Assembly (NCBI GenBank): GCA_910574455.1
Contig: CAJSYZ010000005.1
Location: forward strand, 5,890,001 to 5,954,000
Origin: Trichaptum fuscoviolaceum
Taxonomy: Eukaryota; Basidiomycota; Agaricomycetes; Hymenochaetales; Trichaptaceae
DNA length: 64,000 nt
Direction: 5' to 3'
The notes below the pieces were generated by a model. It saw only the letters and a program-made list of their open reading frames with translations. It was not told the DNA's origin and did no database searches. Each line of letters begins with the position of its first letter. Within the stretch, counting starts at the first letter, position 1. This document shows positions 1-10,562 of this stretch, piece by piece. Position numbers and translations under genes: made by a program.

Positions 1-12
1 GAGGAACTTCAT
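1..12 (-). CDS. Start of a protein-coding gene leaving the left edge (partial)
   Basis: Only the first four codons (Met-Lys-Phe-Leu) are visible, with the ATG at 10-12 on the minus strand. The call rests on the upstream sequence: a TATA-box element about 120 bp away and a strongly CT-rich leader directly before the ATG, the usual layout of a well expressed fungal gene. A start reading Met-Lys-Phe-Leu would fit a secretory signal peptide, but that is a guess from four residues. The product cannot be named. Confidence 0.4.
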
Positions 13-145
13 GGTGAGATCGTTAGGGACGTGAAGAAGAGCGACGTAGGAAGGACGGGGAGAAACAGAAGACGATTCTGATGACAGATAGAGAGGAGAG
101 AAGTACCCTTGTTAGCAATGGGAGGAGAAGATCTTATATACCGTT
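13..145 (-). promoter_or_regulatory. TATA-box promoter and CT-rich 5' leader of the left-edge gene
   Basis: Read on the minus strand, a TATATAAG element lies at about 132-140 and is followed by a pyrimidine-rich stretch running to the ATG at 12. This is a typical core promoter plus leader of a fungal RNA polymerase II gene. The transcription start is inferred to lie between the two. Confidence 0.5.
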
Positions 146-1210
146 GTTTCAGACAAGTGCGACAAGTGAACGGGATGGCCCCACTCCCGCGAGAGATCGA
201 CCTGTCTCTTGCGGATACAGTAAACCGAGGGAGAGCTGCGATTGGTAGACGTGAAGCCTTCAGGTTGCGTCACAACCCAAAGCGCTGACATGTCTTATTA
301 TTGCGTTCATTCCGGTAGGCAGAGGATGATGTTTGACAGCTACATCCGGGACATAGCTCAAGCCCCATAGGTTGGGCTAGCATAGTCACTGAAGGAAGCG
401 TTAAGCATCCGAGACAAGAAGCAGATACTATCACCTGAGACATAACGAGTTCTTTCTTAGACCAGAACAAGCGACCAGGAAGCAAACGAAGATTGTATCT
501 TCCATACGAGTAACATGGAATATACAGTGCGTATAGCGATGAAGATTGTTTGCTGAAGGAGCAGTAACAGCCTGAGGTGGAACGATCGACTTCAGGTGAA
601 CGTAATGCCATACGATCGACAGGAACGCGGATGTCTGAGACATTTACCCTTGTTAGTTTCCGGACGCGGCCATCTCAGTTTGAGCTTAGATTTAGGTATG
701 AGCGAGTCGAAAAGATGGCTTCCACGAAACGTTCGGAACAGAACAAGCTGAAGATATTTTGCAGGCTTCAGCTCCTACTACAGTAGATGAGATTTTTCAT
801 CCCGTAGTAAACTTTTGGGGTTCAACTGCGAAAGTGAATATATCTCAGTCCTGAGACATGGAAAACAAACTCAGAAGTATCAGAACTTAGAAGCAAGCAG
901 TGTTAGTGAGCAATAGAGAGTCGGTGTGAAGCGGCACGAAGAGGGGGGATCGAGACTCCTTATTTATTTTTCTCACGGTACTGGCATCACAGAAGTCACG
1001 TGGCTCAATTGGCACGACTCGCTGACTTCGAACAAGGGGCTAAACGCGTCCACAACGTCGCCGACGTGCTTGGCCTCCTGCTCTTCCCATTCTCTCGCTC
1101 TCGACTATCACTCAACTTCTCATTAATCCTTCTCAAATTTCTGGTGTTGAAAACGAAGCTAAAACGGTTCCTCTCCCTCACGCGCGACTCTCGCTGGACG
1201 CGACATACAT
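146..1210. other. Gene-free interval upstream of PDS5
   Basis: About 1.1 kb with only short overlapping frames and no recognisable domain. The right part, just before the PDS5 ATG, is pyrimidine-rich (1075-1190) and probably contains its promoter and leader. Confidence 0.5.
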
Positions 1211-4200
1211 ATGGTTGCTCAGACGCGGAAGGCTGGGAAACCATCTCCCAAGAAATTCAAGTTCAACGAAAAACTCGTCGGAAAAGGCTTAACCACCGAT
1301 GCACTTCTGAAGAAGCTGAAAGCTGTGCAGAGCGACCTCGCGGAACTCGACCAGGATGAGGCAGATCGGAAGGCTCTCGAGCCTCTATGCAAGGAGCTTA
1401 CTAGCTCATCCATCCTTCTACATAAGGACAAGGGCGTGAAGGCTTACGCTGCATGCTGCCTCGCGGATCTCTTAAGATTGTTCGCTCCCGATGCTCCTCT
1501 GACTGCTGCAGAACTACGCGACATCTTTGAATTCTTCTTTCACCAGGTTTCACAAGGACTTAGAGGAGCGGACTCTCCCTACTATAACCAATATTTCCAC
1601 CTACTCGAGTCTCTGTCCACCGTAAAGAGCGTCGTCCTGGTATGCGATCTGCCGCAAGCCGATGAGCTCATGTCGACCATCTTTCGTATCCTGTTCTACC
1701 TTGTCCGGAATGACCTGCCGAAGAACATTGAGATGTTTATATGTGACATCTTGGTTGCATTAATAGACGAGTGTCAGTTGGTCCCTCAGGAAGCGTTGGA
1801 AATTATCATGGCGCAGTTTATGGACAAAAACGCAGTGAGTATGAAGTAATAATACCCTTTGACTTCCGATTGTTAACTATTCGCAGCGGCTGGACCAGCC
1901 AGCCTACAGGCTTGCCGTGGATGTGTGCAAGGCCACTGCTGACAAACTCCAACGTAACGTATGCCAATACTTCACGGATAATATCGTACAACATGCTCAG
2001 GCGGAAGACTACGAGGAAGTCGAACGTTGTCATGCGCTCATTAAACAACTTAATCACGTTTGTCCGGCGTTATTGCATAACGTCGTTCCACAATTAGAGG
2101 AGGAGCTTCGGGTTGAGGAAGTACAGCTGAGACAGATGGCGACCCATGTACTGGGAGAGATGTTTGCGGACAATGTAGGGGGCGACCTTGAGAAGAAGTA
2201 CCCGTCTACCTGGACGTTCTGGTTGGCTAGGAAGAATGACAAGGCGGCGCCGGTTAGGCTAGCTTTTGTAGAGGGCTGCAAAGGGCTGTTATTGCACCAT
2301 CGATCAGAGCTTAGAGAAGCTGTCGAGGGTATGTTCTGTTTTGTTTCTCCTATCATGTGCATACTCATTCTCTGCTGCGATAGATGCTCTGAACTTGAAG
2401 CTCCAAGACCCTGATGAGAAGGTTCGTGCAGCTGTATGCAAGCTGTACGCTGAGCTAGACTACGAAACATTGTTGCACTATGTGAGCGAGAAACAGCTTC
2501 GGGCCGTAGGTGAACGCTCGATAGATAAAAAGGTGAATTGAGAACAACGTGTCCACCGATAACAACTATCTGACGTTTACTATACAGCAAAGCGTGAGAC
2601 AGGAGTCATTAACATGCATTGGTCGTATATATAGCTTGGCATACCCAGAAATGTATTTGATCCCTTCTTACAATCGTCCATGCGAACTAAATTTTGATTC
2701 TCTAGTGAAAACAACGTGTCCGCCGCAGTGAAACATTTTGCCTGGATACCGCAGCAGATTTGCATCGCAATCCATAGCGTTAAGGAGGTCAAGTAAGATT
2801 ATATCCATGTCCTTCACTGTAACCTTACTGAATAGAAATATCAGAACTTTGGCTTTGCAAATCATTTCAGATTACATACTTCCTCTACCACCCAAGGGAG
2901 ACGACGAAGAGGTGGCGTGGACAAGCCGCCTTCTCACTGTCTTGAGAGGTTTGGAAGAAAAAGGCCTCAACACTGTCATGGCTGTGTCAAACTTAAAGGT
3001 TCCGTAAGTACCCTTCTATCCTTTTCGACGAGCATAGAATAACTGTACAATTGACCACTAGCCGCCCTTCACCCTCCGATCGTTTTATCGATGCGTGTAT
3101 AGAGAATAATGTAGGGTCAATCTTCTACTTCTAGCTATGCTTACCTGATAATTATGCTCAGGGCGGTGTCATTGACGCAGACGAACAGAAGGTGAAAAGG
3201 AAATTGGCTGCATTCATCCGAGTTGTTTCTTGTTAGTAATCCCTACATCGTGTGCTGATGTCTGAAGCTGAATTTATCTTGCGCAGCTCAGTTTTCAGAG
3301 CCTTCTAAAGCAGCTGATGACCTTAAGACATTTGCGGATATGAATGAGCAACGACTGTATAAGCTATTGAAGACATGCCTGGATCCACATACAGATCTGA
3401 AAGGACTAGTCAAAGCTATGGTACGTAAAGAGATTGCTCAACTGGCTCCGAATCTGATGTTCATATCGTAGAATGAATTTTCCCGTCGAATACAACAAGC
3501 ATCTCCGAGCACCCATTCTACCATGATGTCCTTCATCCGTCTCGGGAGTTTGTGGATTGTCAACACGACTTCGATACCAACGCTAGTGAAGCGTTTACAG
3601 AAAGGGGATCATTCTGGTCGAAGCAATAGCACCAGCCAAGTGCAGGTGGTGGCGAATCTCGCACAGACGCTTTTGACGACAATGTCTAAACATTGCCCTT
3701 CTGTTTACCGACCACATGTTGGCGAACTTATCAAAGCGATCGCTGATGAGAAGAATCCAAGACTTGTTGAAGTGTGCTTACAAGCACTAGCAGCTGTGTG
3801 CAAGCACGAACCATCTGGCACACCTACCGACAAGTATGTATTTCAACATGCACTTTGGAATGGTCATACTCATGATTTCTGCCAGACGCACTCTTGAGCG
3901 CCTCAACAATTATGCTCGTAGCTCCGAGGCACGCCATGCAAAATTCGCTACTCGGATACTCACACAGATGAAGGAAAAGGAGACATTGTGTGCCGACCTT
4001 GTTGAAGTTTGTCATCCTTTTAACATTTCTCTTGCTAGCTAGACTGACGTGCAGCTTAGTATATCACAGACAGATTATCCACTGCGGATCCAGATGATCT
4101 AGTCGCGTACACCTCAGTCCTTATAGAGATTATACGATCAGCACCGGAAGCGTTTGAACAAAAAAGTGACGTGATTGTCGCTATACTTTTGAAGGAAGTC

Positions 4201-6123
4201 CTGTTGAAGCCGAGCTTTGATCCTGTTAGTGTTCTATATATCATTACATTGCCCCGGCTTATCTGGTTGTAGGATTCTATGGAAGCCGATGAAGAATGGA
4301 TAGAGGAATGCAATTTACCAGCACATGCAAAAGCGAAAATTCTCGTGCTGAAGTTGTGTCGACACCGCTGTCTTGCTCACTCGGACTCAGAATTAGCATT
4401 GGACATCGCAACTCCGGTCCTTCAGATGTTCTTCGCTATTCTCCAGAATGGTGGGACACTGACAGAGGATGATGTTGAAGAGTGCGCTTAATGACCTGGT
4501 ATTAGTTTTTTTTCTGAACTGACGCAGTTTTCATTTGATGGTTCAAGTCCGAGGGTGAAATCAAGGTTACGGTTGCAAGCTGCGCTGTCTCTTGCACACC
4601 TGTCAACTGTTGAGAAGTTTGGAGAGAAAATTGCTCCAAATTTTGTTCTTCTAGCCGTCACGATCCAGGTCTGTCATAATAGCCACATTGATAATAAGCA
4701 TGATTGAAGGTTTTCATAGGACTCATGTTTCAATGTCCGCCTTGGCTTCCTGGACAAGCTTATGCCTCTCATCCACTTGCGAAAACTTCCCTCTCGATTC
4801 AATGTTATCATGTTCTTGACAGTTCATGATCCCGAAGAGGAGTTGAAGGCGAAGGTAGGTCTGCGGCCATTGATGCAATCTGCATCTTCCAACTTTATTG
4901 ATTATCCCATAGGCGAAGGCATTTGTCACATTCCAGTACAGAAAAGAGACACCAGGTATGGTCCTCCCCTGTGTTCCTCTTTAGCGACGAAGACTGACGA
5001 CCTGTAGAGGGCAAATTGATATATTGGGAAAACATATTCGTGCGATTGCTGCATGCGCTTGCACATCATCCGGATTTCGGCCTCGAAGAACAACAAGTAT
5101 CGGATCTCTCTAAGTGGGTACAATACGTGTTTATAGAGTATATCGCACTAATACCTAACACCTCCTGCTTAGATATATAACTTTATACCTCTCCCTCATT
5201 TCCCATGCGAACAACATAGCACTCTTATATCATCTTGCACAAAAATGTAAAACAGTTCGTGATGCGGACTCGCACACGTTTAGTGAGGTATGCGAAATGC
5301 TACAGATTCTTGACCTTTGTGGTTTACTGAGTTTTGTCCATTAGCACTTATATGGTTTGAGCGAACTAGCTCAGGAGCTCATCAAAGCTCACGCTAAATC
5401 AAATCAGTGGAGTTTGGACAGTTATCCTGGAAAGGTCAAGATGCCATCAGACATATTCCGAGCGCTTCCAGGTGTCGATGCTGGGAAAACGGCACGTAAA
5501 TATTTGCTACTCTCTTGCCATTAACCGTTTATCGTTTTGAAAACAGATTCTCAAAACAATCTACATGCCTGAGGCCGTTCTCAAGGCCGTTATCGAGGCC
5601 GTTACTGCTCCGGCTCGAGTAAGTCATCACAACAAATCCACAGCTCCTCTCTTAATGCGCATATCTAGGAAAGGCAAAAGGCGGAGAAAAAGCAACCCAT
5701 CAAAAGAAAGGCATCTGAGTCTGGGAAGGTGAATGGAGCAACGAAGTATGTAGTCTGCTGCTACTTAACACGAATCTAAGACTAACCATTAAGCTAGACG
5801 ACCTCGGGGCCGTCCGAGGAAGAAGAGAGCCGTGGACGAAGATGTCGAGAATGATAGTGCTGATATGGTCTCCGATGGGGAGAAAAGCGCTACGTCATCA
5901 GCCCCGGGAAGCATAGATGCTGGCTCTGATGAAGATGAGGACGATGGTGATGGTGAAGGAAAAGAAGAGGATCTGGGACGGGGTGCTCGTAGCCGCGCTA
6001 AGGTTCGAGCTCATCTTCTATACTCTACCCGACACAAATTAACGGCATTAGCAGGTTAAGGCAAAACGAAAAGTGAAAACAAAGTCTAGAATCAAAGCAC
6101 CGTCGTCAGACGTCAGCGATTAA
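1211..6123 (+). CDS. PDS5: Sister chromatid cohesion protein PDS5 (multi-exon)
   Basis: Pds5 is a HEAT-repeat regulator of cohesin that binds the kleisin Scc1/Rad21 and Wapl and controls cohesin release and acetylation in the nucleus. The first exon (1211-1849) gives the conserved N-terminal pattern: a basic start, a KGLTTDALLKKLKAVQ segment, then helical repeats containing LADLLRLFAPDAP and KNIEMFICDILVALIDECQL, which are hallmarks of the family. Later exons (about 1900-5740) continue with HEAT-like helices split by many short introns. The C terminus (about 5830-6120) is an acidic then lysine/arginine-rich tail, as in other Pds5 proteins, ending at TAA 6121-6123. The gene is near full length for the family. 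The LanC-like gene follows on the same strand after 256 bp. Exact internal splice sites were not all resolved. Confidence 0.92.
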
Positions 6124-6379
6124 CGACCTACAATATTTTCACCTCGGGCTGAGCTTGCTTTATGTACTCTTTCAATTCTTCTTCGCATTCACTAATCTTG
6201 CACCATTTATTGCTGTCAGCTATCTGCTATATCGTTTATCCTTCCTTCCTTTGCTCTTGTGGTTCTTATTTGCTAAATATCTTACCGCGCATTATCGTGT
6301 ACAACTACTGTGTAATGTGAACTCATTTGAAAAGGTGATGACGTAGTGCCGCACTTGTTTGACTTAACCCACAACCAGC

Positions 6380-8044
6380 ATGTCCTCCCAAGCTCGATGT
6401 TTTGAAAACAATCTGCAGCCCATCGACATAACTGAAGAAGGGCTAAGATCTTCACTCAAAGATATCCAAGCCCATATTTCTGATGCGATAAAGCTTATCG
6501 TACACCATGTCGAGAATTGTCCACTTCAAGATGAGAGGCATGATTCAATATACACAGGAAACGCTGGTGCGCTCCTATCTTCCCTTATCGCACACACAAA
6601 GCTGAAATTGCATAGGCATTACGTTGATGTTACTCAGGCTTGCTACACAACTCAAAGATACTGGTTTGGAAACATACCCAGACTTTGAACGTCTTCTCAA
6701 CAAAATTCCTTCGATAATTCGCACTCTTCTTCCTCCCCTCAAATCTCACCGCATGAGAGATAGTCAGGTTTCTCCTCTGACTTCACCCACAGGAAATGCT
6801 TTGGTATACGTACTTGCCACTCTCACGTTTCCGTCTGCATCCTTTAATAAAAATCCCTTGAGGACGGGGCTTGGTGAGGATGACGAATGGAAGAACGCGA
6901 TCAAGACACTAAGGCATGCGGTCAAAGGATCGATCGAAGCCGAGGATAGCTATGGTGGAAAAGATGAGCTGCTCTATGGCCGTGCTGGACTTCTATGGGC
7001 TATGCTAAACCTGCGACTTTGGGTAAATGAGAACGCGACCGAGCGAGCCTTCCTGGCAGAAGGAAGGAAACACGACTTGCGGTCTATTGCAGGAGCTGAC
7101 CTAGTCGAAGAGATGTTCACAGAAATAGTTGAAAGTGGAGATGCAGGAGCTCAGATTGCTCAATCCGAACGAAATATGTTCGGATTGCCTATGATATGGA
7201 AATGTCATGGTACACTTTATCTCGGAGCGTGAGTCACAGTGATTCAATCAAGCTCAGCTGCTGACTTAGAGCCTGTGTGTGCACAGAATTCATGGCATAA
7301 GTAGGGCTTCTATTTGTACGATTGCGTTTCGACTGACATACTGTGTATAGCTGGAATACTAACTGTCCTTCTTCAGTCACCACGGCACTTAGTCAACCCC
7401 CATCTTGAGCACTTCTCACAAATAGTCTCTGCACTCTGTCAGCTTACCTTGAAAAACGGTGGACATCTTCCCTCTTCACTCCCTACACACTCTGGATCAC
7501 ATCCTTATGTGCAGATCTGCCATGGGTCTCCGGGTTTACTCATACTTCTGTCTTTAATTCGGATGCGATTCCCATATGCATGGAAGAGCGAATGGGAAGA
7601 AGCCGAGCAGTCGGCAAGCGATGCAATTTGGAAGGAAGGGCTTGTGATCAAAGGACTGGGGCTTTGTCGTGGTGTCAGTGGGAATGCCTGGCCCTGGCTT
7701 TTGCAATCTCAAGCTCGTCAAGGGTAAGAATCATCCTTCAGAACCGCCCTACCCATCTTACTATCTTCGCCAGTTCCCCAGAAGGTGAGAAAGCACTGTC
7801 TCGTGCGATGGCCTTCCTTCTTCATGCAAGCGCACTTCCACCAATGTCCTCCCCTGATGGGCAGTTGTCTGCATACAGAACGCCCGATCACCCATACTCG
7901 CTTTTCGAAGGTTTAGCTGGCACTGTTTGCGCTTGGCTTGATACTTGCGTTCTGATACAAGACCGCATCTCACCATCTGATAAGCCTAGACAGATTTTGG
8001 GCATACCAGGACTTGGAGGGGGCCGTGTCCATGGGTTCCTTTGA
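6380..8044 (+). CDS. LanC-like protein (LANCL family)
   Basis: LanC-like proteins are alpha/alpha-barrel relatives of bacterial lanthionine cyclases. Eukaryotic members bind zinc and glutathione and add glutathione to dehydrated Ser/Thr residues. Start ATG 6380. A 49-nt intron at 6567-6615 joins IYTGNAG to ITLMLLRLATQL; a last intron near 7725-7773 leads into the final exon. Diagnostic patterns in order: YTGNAG near the N terminus, an HGI-type turn after about 7288, ICHGSPG (first zinc Cys), GLCRGVSGNAW (second zinc Cys), and a C-terminal SLFEGLAGT repeat. In characterised members the second motif reads Cys-His-Gly and the His is a zinc ligand; here it is Arg (codon CGT), so metal binding may be altered. 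Length about 480 residues fits the family. Physiological substrate unknown. Confidence 0.85.
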
Positions 8045-8388
8045 TGTCATATTGGGCAGGGTCTGGATTTGACAACAACAATCGTTCTTGTTTGTATACA
8101 TGATCTACCCGCTTGTACAGAGTATGAGCCATGAGTTGAGTTATGGCTCGGATTCGTGAACGCGTCCCTACGTCCGACCCTTCCTGTATTCGGAGTAGTA
8201 TAATCAGATATGTAAAAGGTACATAGTAATGTGTATACAGTAGTAACAGAAGAATAAAACATTAAGTAAAAAATAAAGAAAATCATGACTAAGGAAAAAA
8301 TAGATATTGTTGATGGAGAACGTAGTAACAATGGCCAGGACTCAGGAGGACATTCATTTCCCCCTAAGCAACAGCTGTCTCTATTATT

Positions 8389-8713
8389 GTCCTTTTCATA
8401 AAGGATGACAGTAAACGACAAAAACAAAGTTAAGAGAGAATTGCTCGGGTTATTTCGGCGAGCAATCCCGATGATGTGTCATCCGGCTGAAGTGTAAATT
8501 GACGAATGGGAAGACAGCGGTCACTCCGGCGAGTAAACCCGGGCTAGCTTGCGTCATCGGCTGAAGAGTAAACCAGCAAATGGGAACACAGCGATGTTAT
8601 GCCGCCCACTGACAAATAAAACTGGGCTCCAAATCAAGACTACGGCACACCGGCTATGTTATCCCGAAACTTCTCAAAGAATTCGACCGACTGTCATCCT
8701 TTATGAAAAGGAC
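8389..8713. mobile_element. MITE-like element with 24-bp terminal inverted repeats
   Basis: Positions 8389-8412 and 8690-8713 are exact reverse complements over 24 bp; similarity continues imperfectly outward. They enclose about 277 bp without coding potential. The size (325 bp) and perfect termini fit a non-autonomous DNA transposon. The corresponding spacer of the duplicated locus near 57.0 kb is about 0.5 kb shorter and lacks this structure. No clear target-site duplication was seen. Confidence 0.55.
8457..8594. repeat. Imperfect two-copy tandem repeat (about 68 bp unit)
   Basis: Two adjacent units share the order GGCGAGnAAnCCCG, then a TCATCnGGCTGAAG segment, then AATGGGAAnACAGCG, with scattered differences. 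The repeat lies inside the inverted-repeat element. No function is apparent. Confidence 0.55.
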
Positions 8714-9086
8714 TATAAAGAGTCAGAATGGTTTGTTAGTAAACCAGCATGACAAAGAAGCGAATCTATTTTAGATGAAAGACGGATTGATGTCTGACGA
8801 TCTTGCGGGCTACCATGAGTTCCAAGAGTTACGCTCGAAAGCGAAGACGAGGACCAATGATGTCTAGAGTACCTTCCACTATGATACTGGTACAAGTACA
8901 TCGGTCAAGGGTTGAAATCGTATACTCTGTCAAGTCAGTTTATGGTGCAACTTATGGTATGTGGTGATCGACTGCGCCTGAGTCACTCTGAGACCAGGGT
9001 AATTCATATGTCCCGATACACCGTAGATTCGTAAACCAGTCGCTTGTCGTGGAAGACTTGCACAGTACTCTTACACTTAGACGACT

Positions 9087-9881
9087 ATGGCCTGGTGCAA
9101 CAGCTACGCTCCTCCGCCCAAGGTACAGCTAATTGATGAAGAGCTGTATGGGCCCGAGCCCTATGATATCAATTTCTGCCTCCCGGTCGATCTATCTGCG
9201 CTCGAGAACGACGTCGTCAAGCTCACACCGTACATCCCGCGCCTCCACGCACCAGATGTTTTCAATGCGATGTCCGCCAATCCGCAGCTTTTCCGCTACC
9301 TCACAACTTACCCACCAAAGTCGCTTCGTGAACTCCTTGTCTTCTACGAGGTCGTTTTTCGCCGGGACCCCACGATCGTAATGTTTGTGGTCATCGACAA
9401 GACGCGTCCGCCCGCGAGTGGTGCAGAGAAACCGGGTTTCGAAGGTGGCAGTTTCGCTGGACTTATAGCACTCATGAGCTCGTTCAACGAACACCTCATC
9501 ACGGAAATCGGCCACGTTGTCATCTTTCCGGAGTTTCAAAGGACACACGTCCATTCGAATGCGTCCGGCCTCCTGCTCCACCATTGTCTGAACCTCCCAG
9601 CGGATTCACCTCCGGGGATCGGACTGAGAAGGGTTCAGTGGTATGCAAACTCTCGGAATGCGGCTTCGATCGGTGCTGCAACACGACTGGGTTTCCAGTA
9701 CGAAGCAACCCACAGATGGTATGCAGCGTTGCCCGAAGGGAAAGAAGGGCAAACGCCCAGGCCAGGCGACCAACTGCATAACAAACCAGGGCGAGATACA
9801 GTGAATTTGTCGATCTGCTGGGTCGACTGGGAAGCGGGAACGAGGGAGAAAGTGCGGAGGCTCATGGAGGTCAAGGTCTGA
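9087..9881 (+). CDS. GNAT-family N-acetyltransferase, intact copy
   Basis: A single-exon 264-residue protein predicted to transfer an acetyl group from acetyl-CoA to an unknown acceptor. The N-terminal half contains LVKLTPYIPRLHA-like sequence (here VVKLTPYIPRLHA) seen in fungal acetyltransferases of the RimJ-like class. The core has GGSFAGLIALM (beta strand 4), then IGHVVIFPEFQRTHVHSNA, where the acetyl-CoA loop should lie, and finally NAASIGAATRLGFQYEA, the typical late GNAT segment. A close copy with two single-base deletions lies at 57331-58126, and similarity extends into flanking DNA, so the two arose by segmental duplication. This copy keeps an uninterrupted frame and is presumably the functional one. 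Substrate unknown. Confidence 0.82.
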   Translation: MAWCNSYAPPPKVQLIDEELYGPEPYDINFCLPVDLSALENDVVKLTPYIPRLHAPDVFNAMSANPQLFRYLTTYPPKSLRELLVFYEVVFRRDPTIVMFVVIDKTRPPASGAEKPGFEGGSFAGLIALMSSFNEHLITEIGHVVIFPEFQRTHVHSNASGLLLHHCLNLPADSPPGIGLRRVQWYANSRNAASIGAATRLGFQYEATHRWYAALPEGKEGQTPRPGDQLHNKPGRDTVNLSICWVDWEAGTREKVRRLMEVKV

Positions 9882-10562
9882 TAGAAGGGATATACTCTTA
9901 CACGCAGAGGAACATGCACGTATGTTGACGGTGATCTTGCATATAACACACTGCTAAAGAGCACTCCAAAGTGATCCGAGAATCAATTAAATTAAGCAGG
10001 AAACATTACGAACCGTCGGTGACATGTCTCGACAATATTTGTTGCATTAACGGAGCTGACGAGACTGGACGAAGCATTGACCCAGCCAGCCCTACTAGTA
10101 GCACTTAGCTGAGATATTCTCTCCATCGCAGGCGATATAACCTCTCCCCCCTCCCCGCGGGTCCTGCTTATGACTGCACAACGGCAGTTGAGCGACAATC
10201 GTCCAGGAGCGTGCGCGAGACCAGTCTCCCCTCTTCCGAGCCGTGGGAGACTGGAAATGTCAGTGGTCCCCCTCAACTTGGACCCTGAGGCCTCGGCCTC
10301 TTCCGGACCGTGGGAGGGTTTAAGTTTGGGTAGGAGACGCGATTTGAGAGGATCGAATGACTCGAACGTCGCTTGCTCAAGCAGCCTGAGGTGGTTTGAG
10401 CCCACCCATGTGCAAGTACTTCACCGAGGGCGCTCTAATCCACGCCAACGCCAGTGACTCTCCAGATGATGGGAGGGTATGTACCACTATATACAAGGTA
10501 TGTTACATACTTATGATATGGCTTCTCCTTCGGAAAGATGCAACCAATGAATCCCACTAAAT
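9882..10562. other. Intergenic region with duplicated GNAT 3' flank and a dispersed repeat arm
   Basis: The first 110 bp resemble the sequence downstream of the second GNAT copy (about 58130-58230). At about 10289-10338 lies a GC-rich segment related to one arm of the fold-back element near 50.8 kb. No gene is supported. Confidence 0.5.
10289..10338. repeat. Dispersed repeat related to the 50.8-kb fold-back arm
   Basis: Shares a GCCTCGGCCTCTTCCG core, then a CGTGGGA segment, then GTAGGAGAC with the right arm at about 50836-50880, with a few mismatches and small gaps. A partner arm is not clean here, so this may be a truncated copy. Confidence 0.45.

Larger units (their letters stand above)
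8045..9086. other. Intergenic region holding an inverted-repeat element and a short tandem repeat
   Basis: No coding region is supported. It contains the MITE-like element at 8389-8713 and a two-copy imperfect repeat of about 68 bp (about 8457-8524 and 8529-8594). Parts on either side (about 8260-8365 and 8960-9025) resemble sequence before the second GNAT copy near 56.93-57.18 kb, so this spacer is part of a segmental duplication. Confidence 0.6.

Noticed and set aside
6563..6688. Read-through of LanC-like exon 1 into a YVDVTQACYTTQ sequence
   Set aside because: A 49-nt intron at 6567-6615 restores the conserved YTGNAG-ITLMLL continuation, so the read-through residues are intronic or out of frame.
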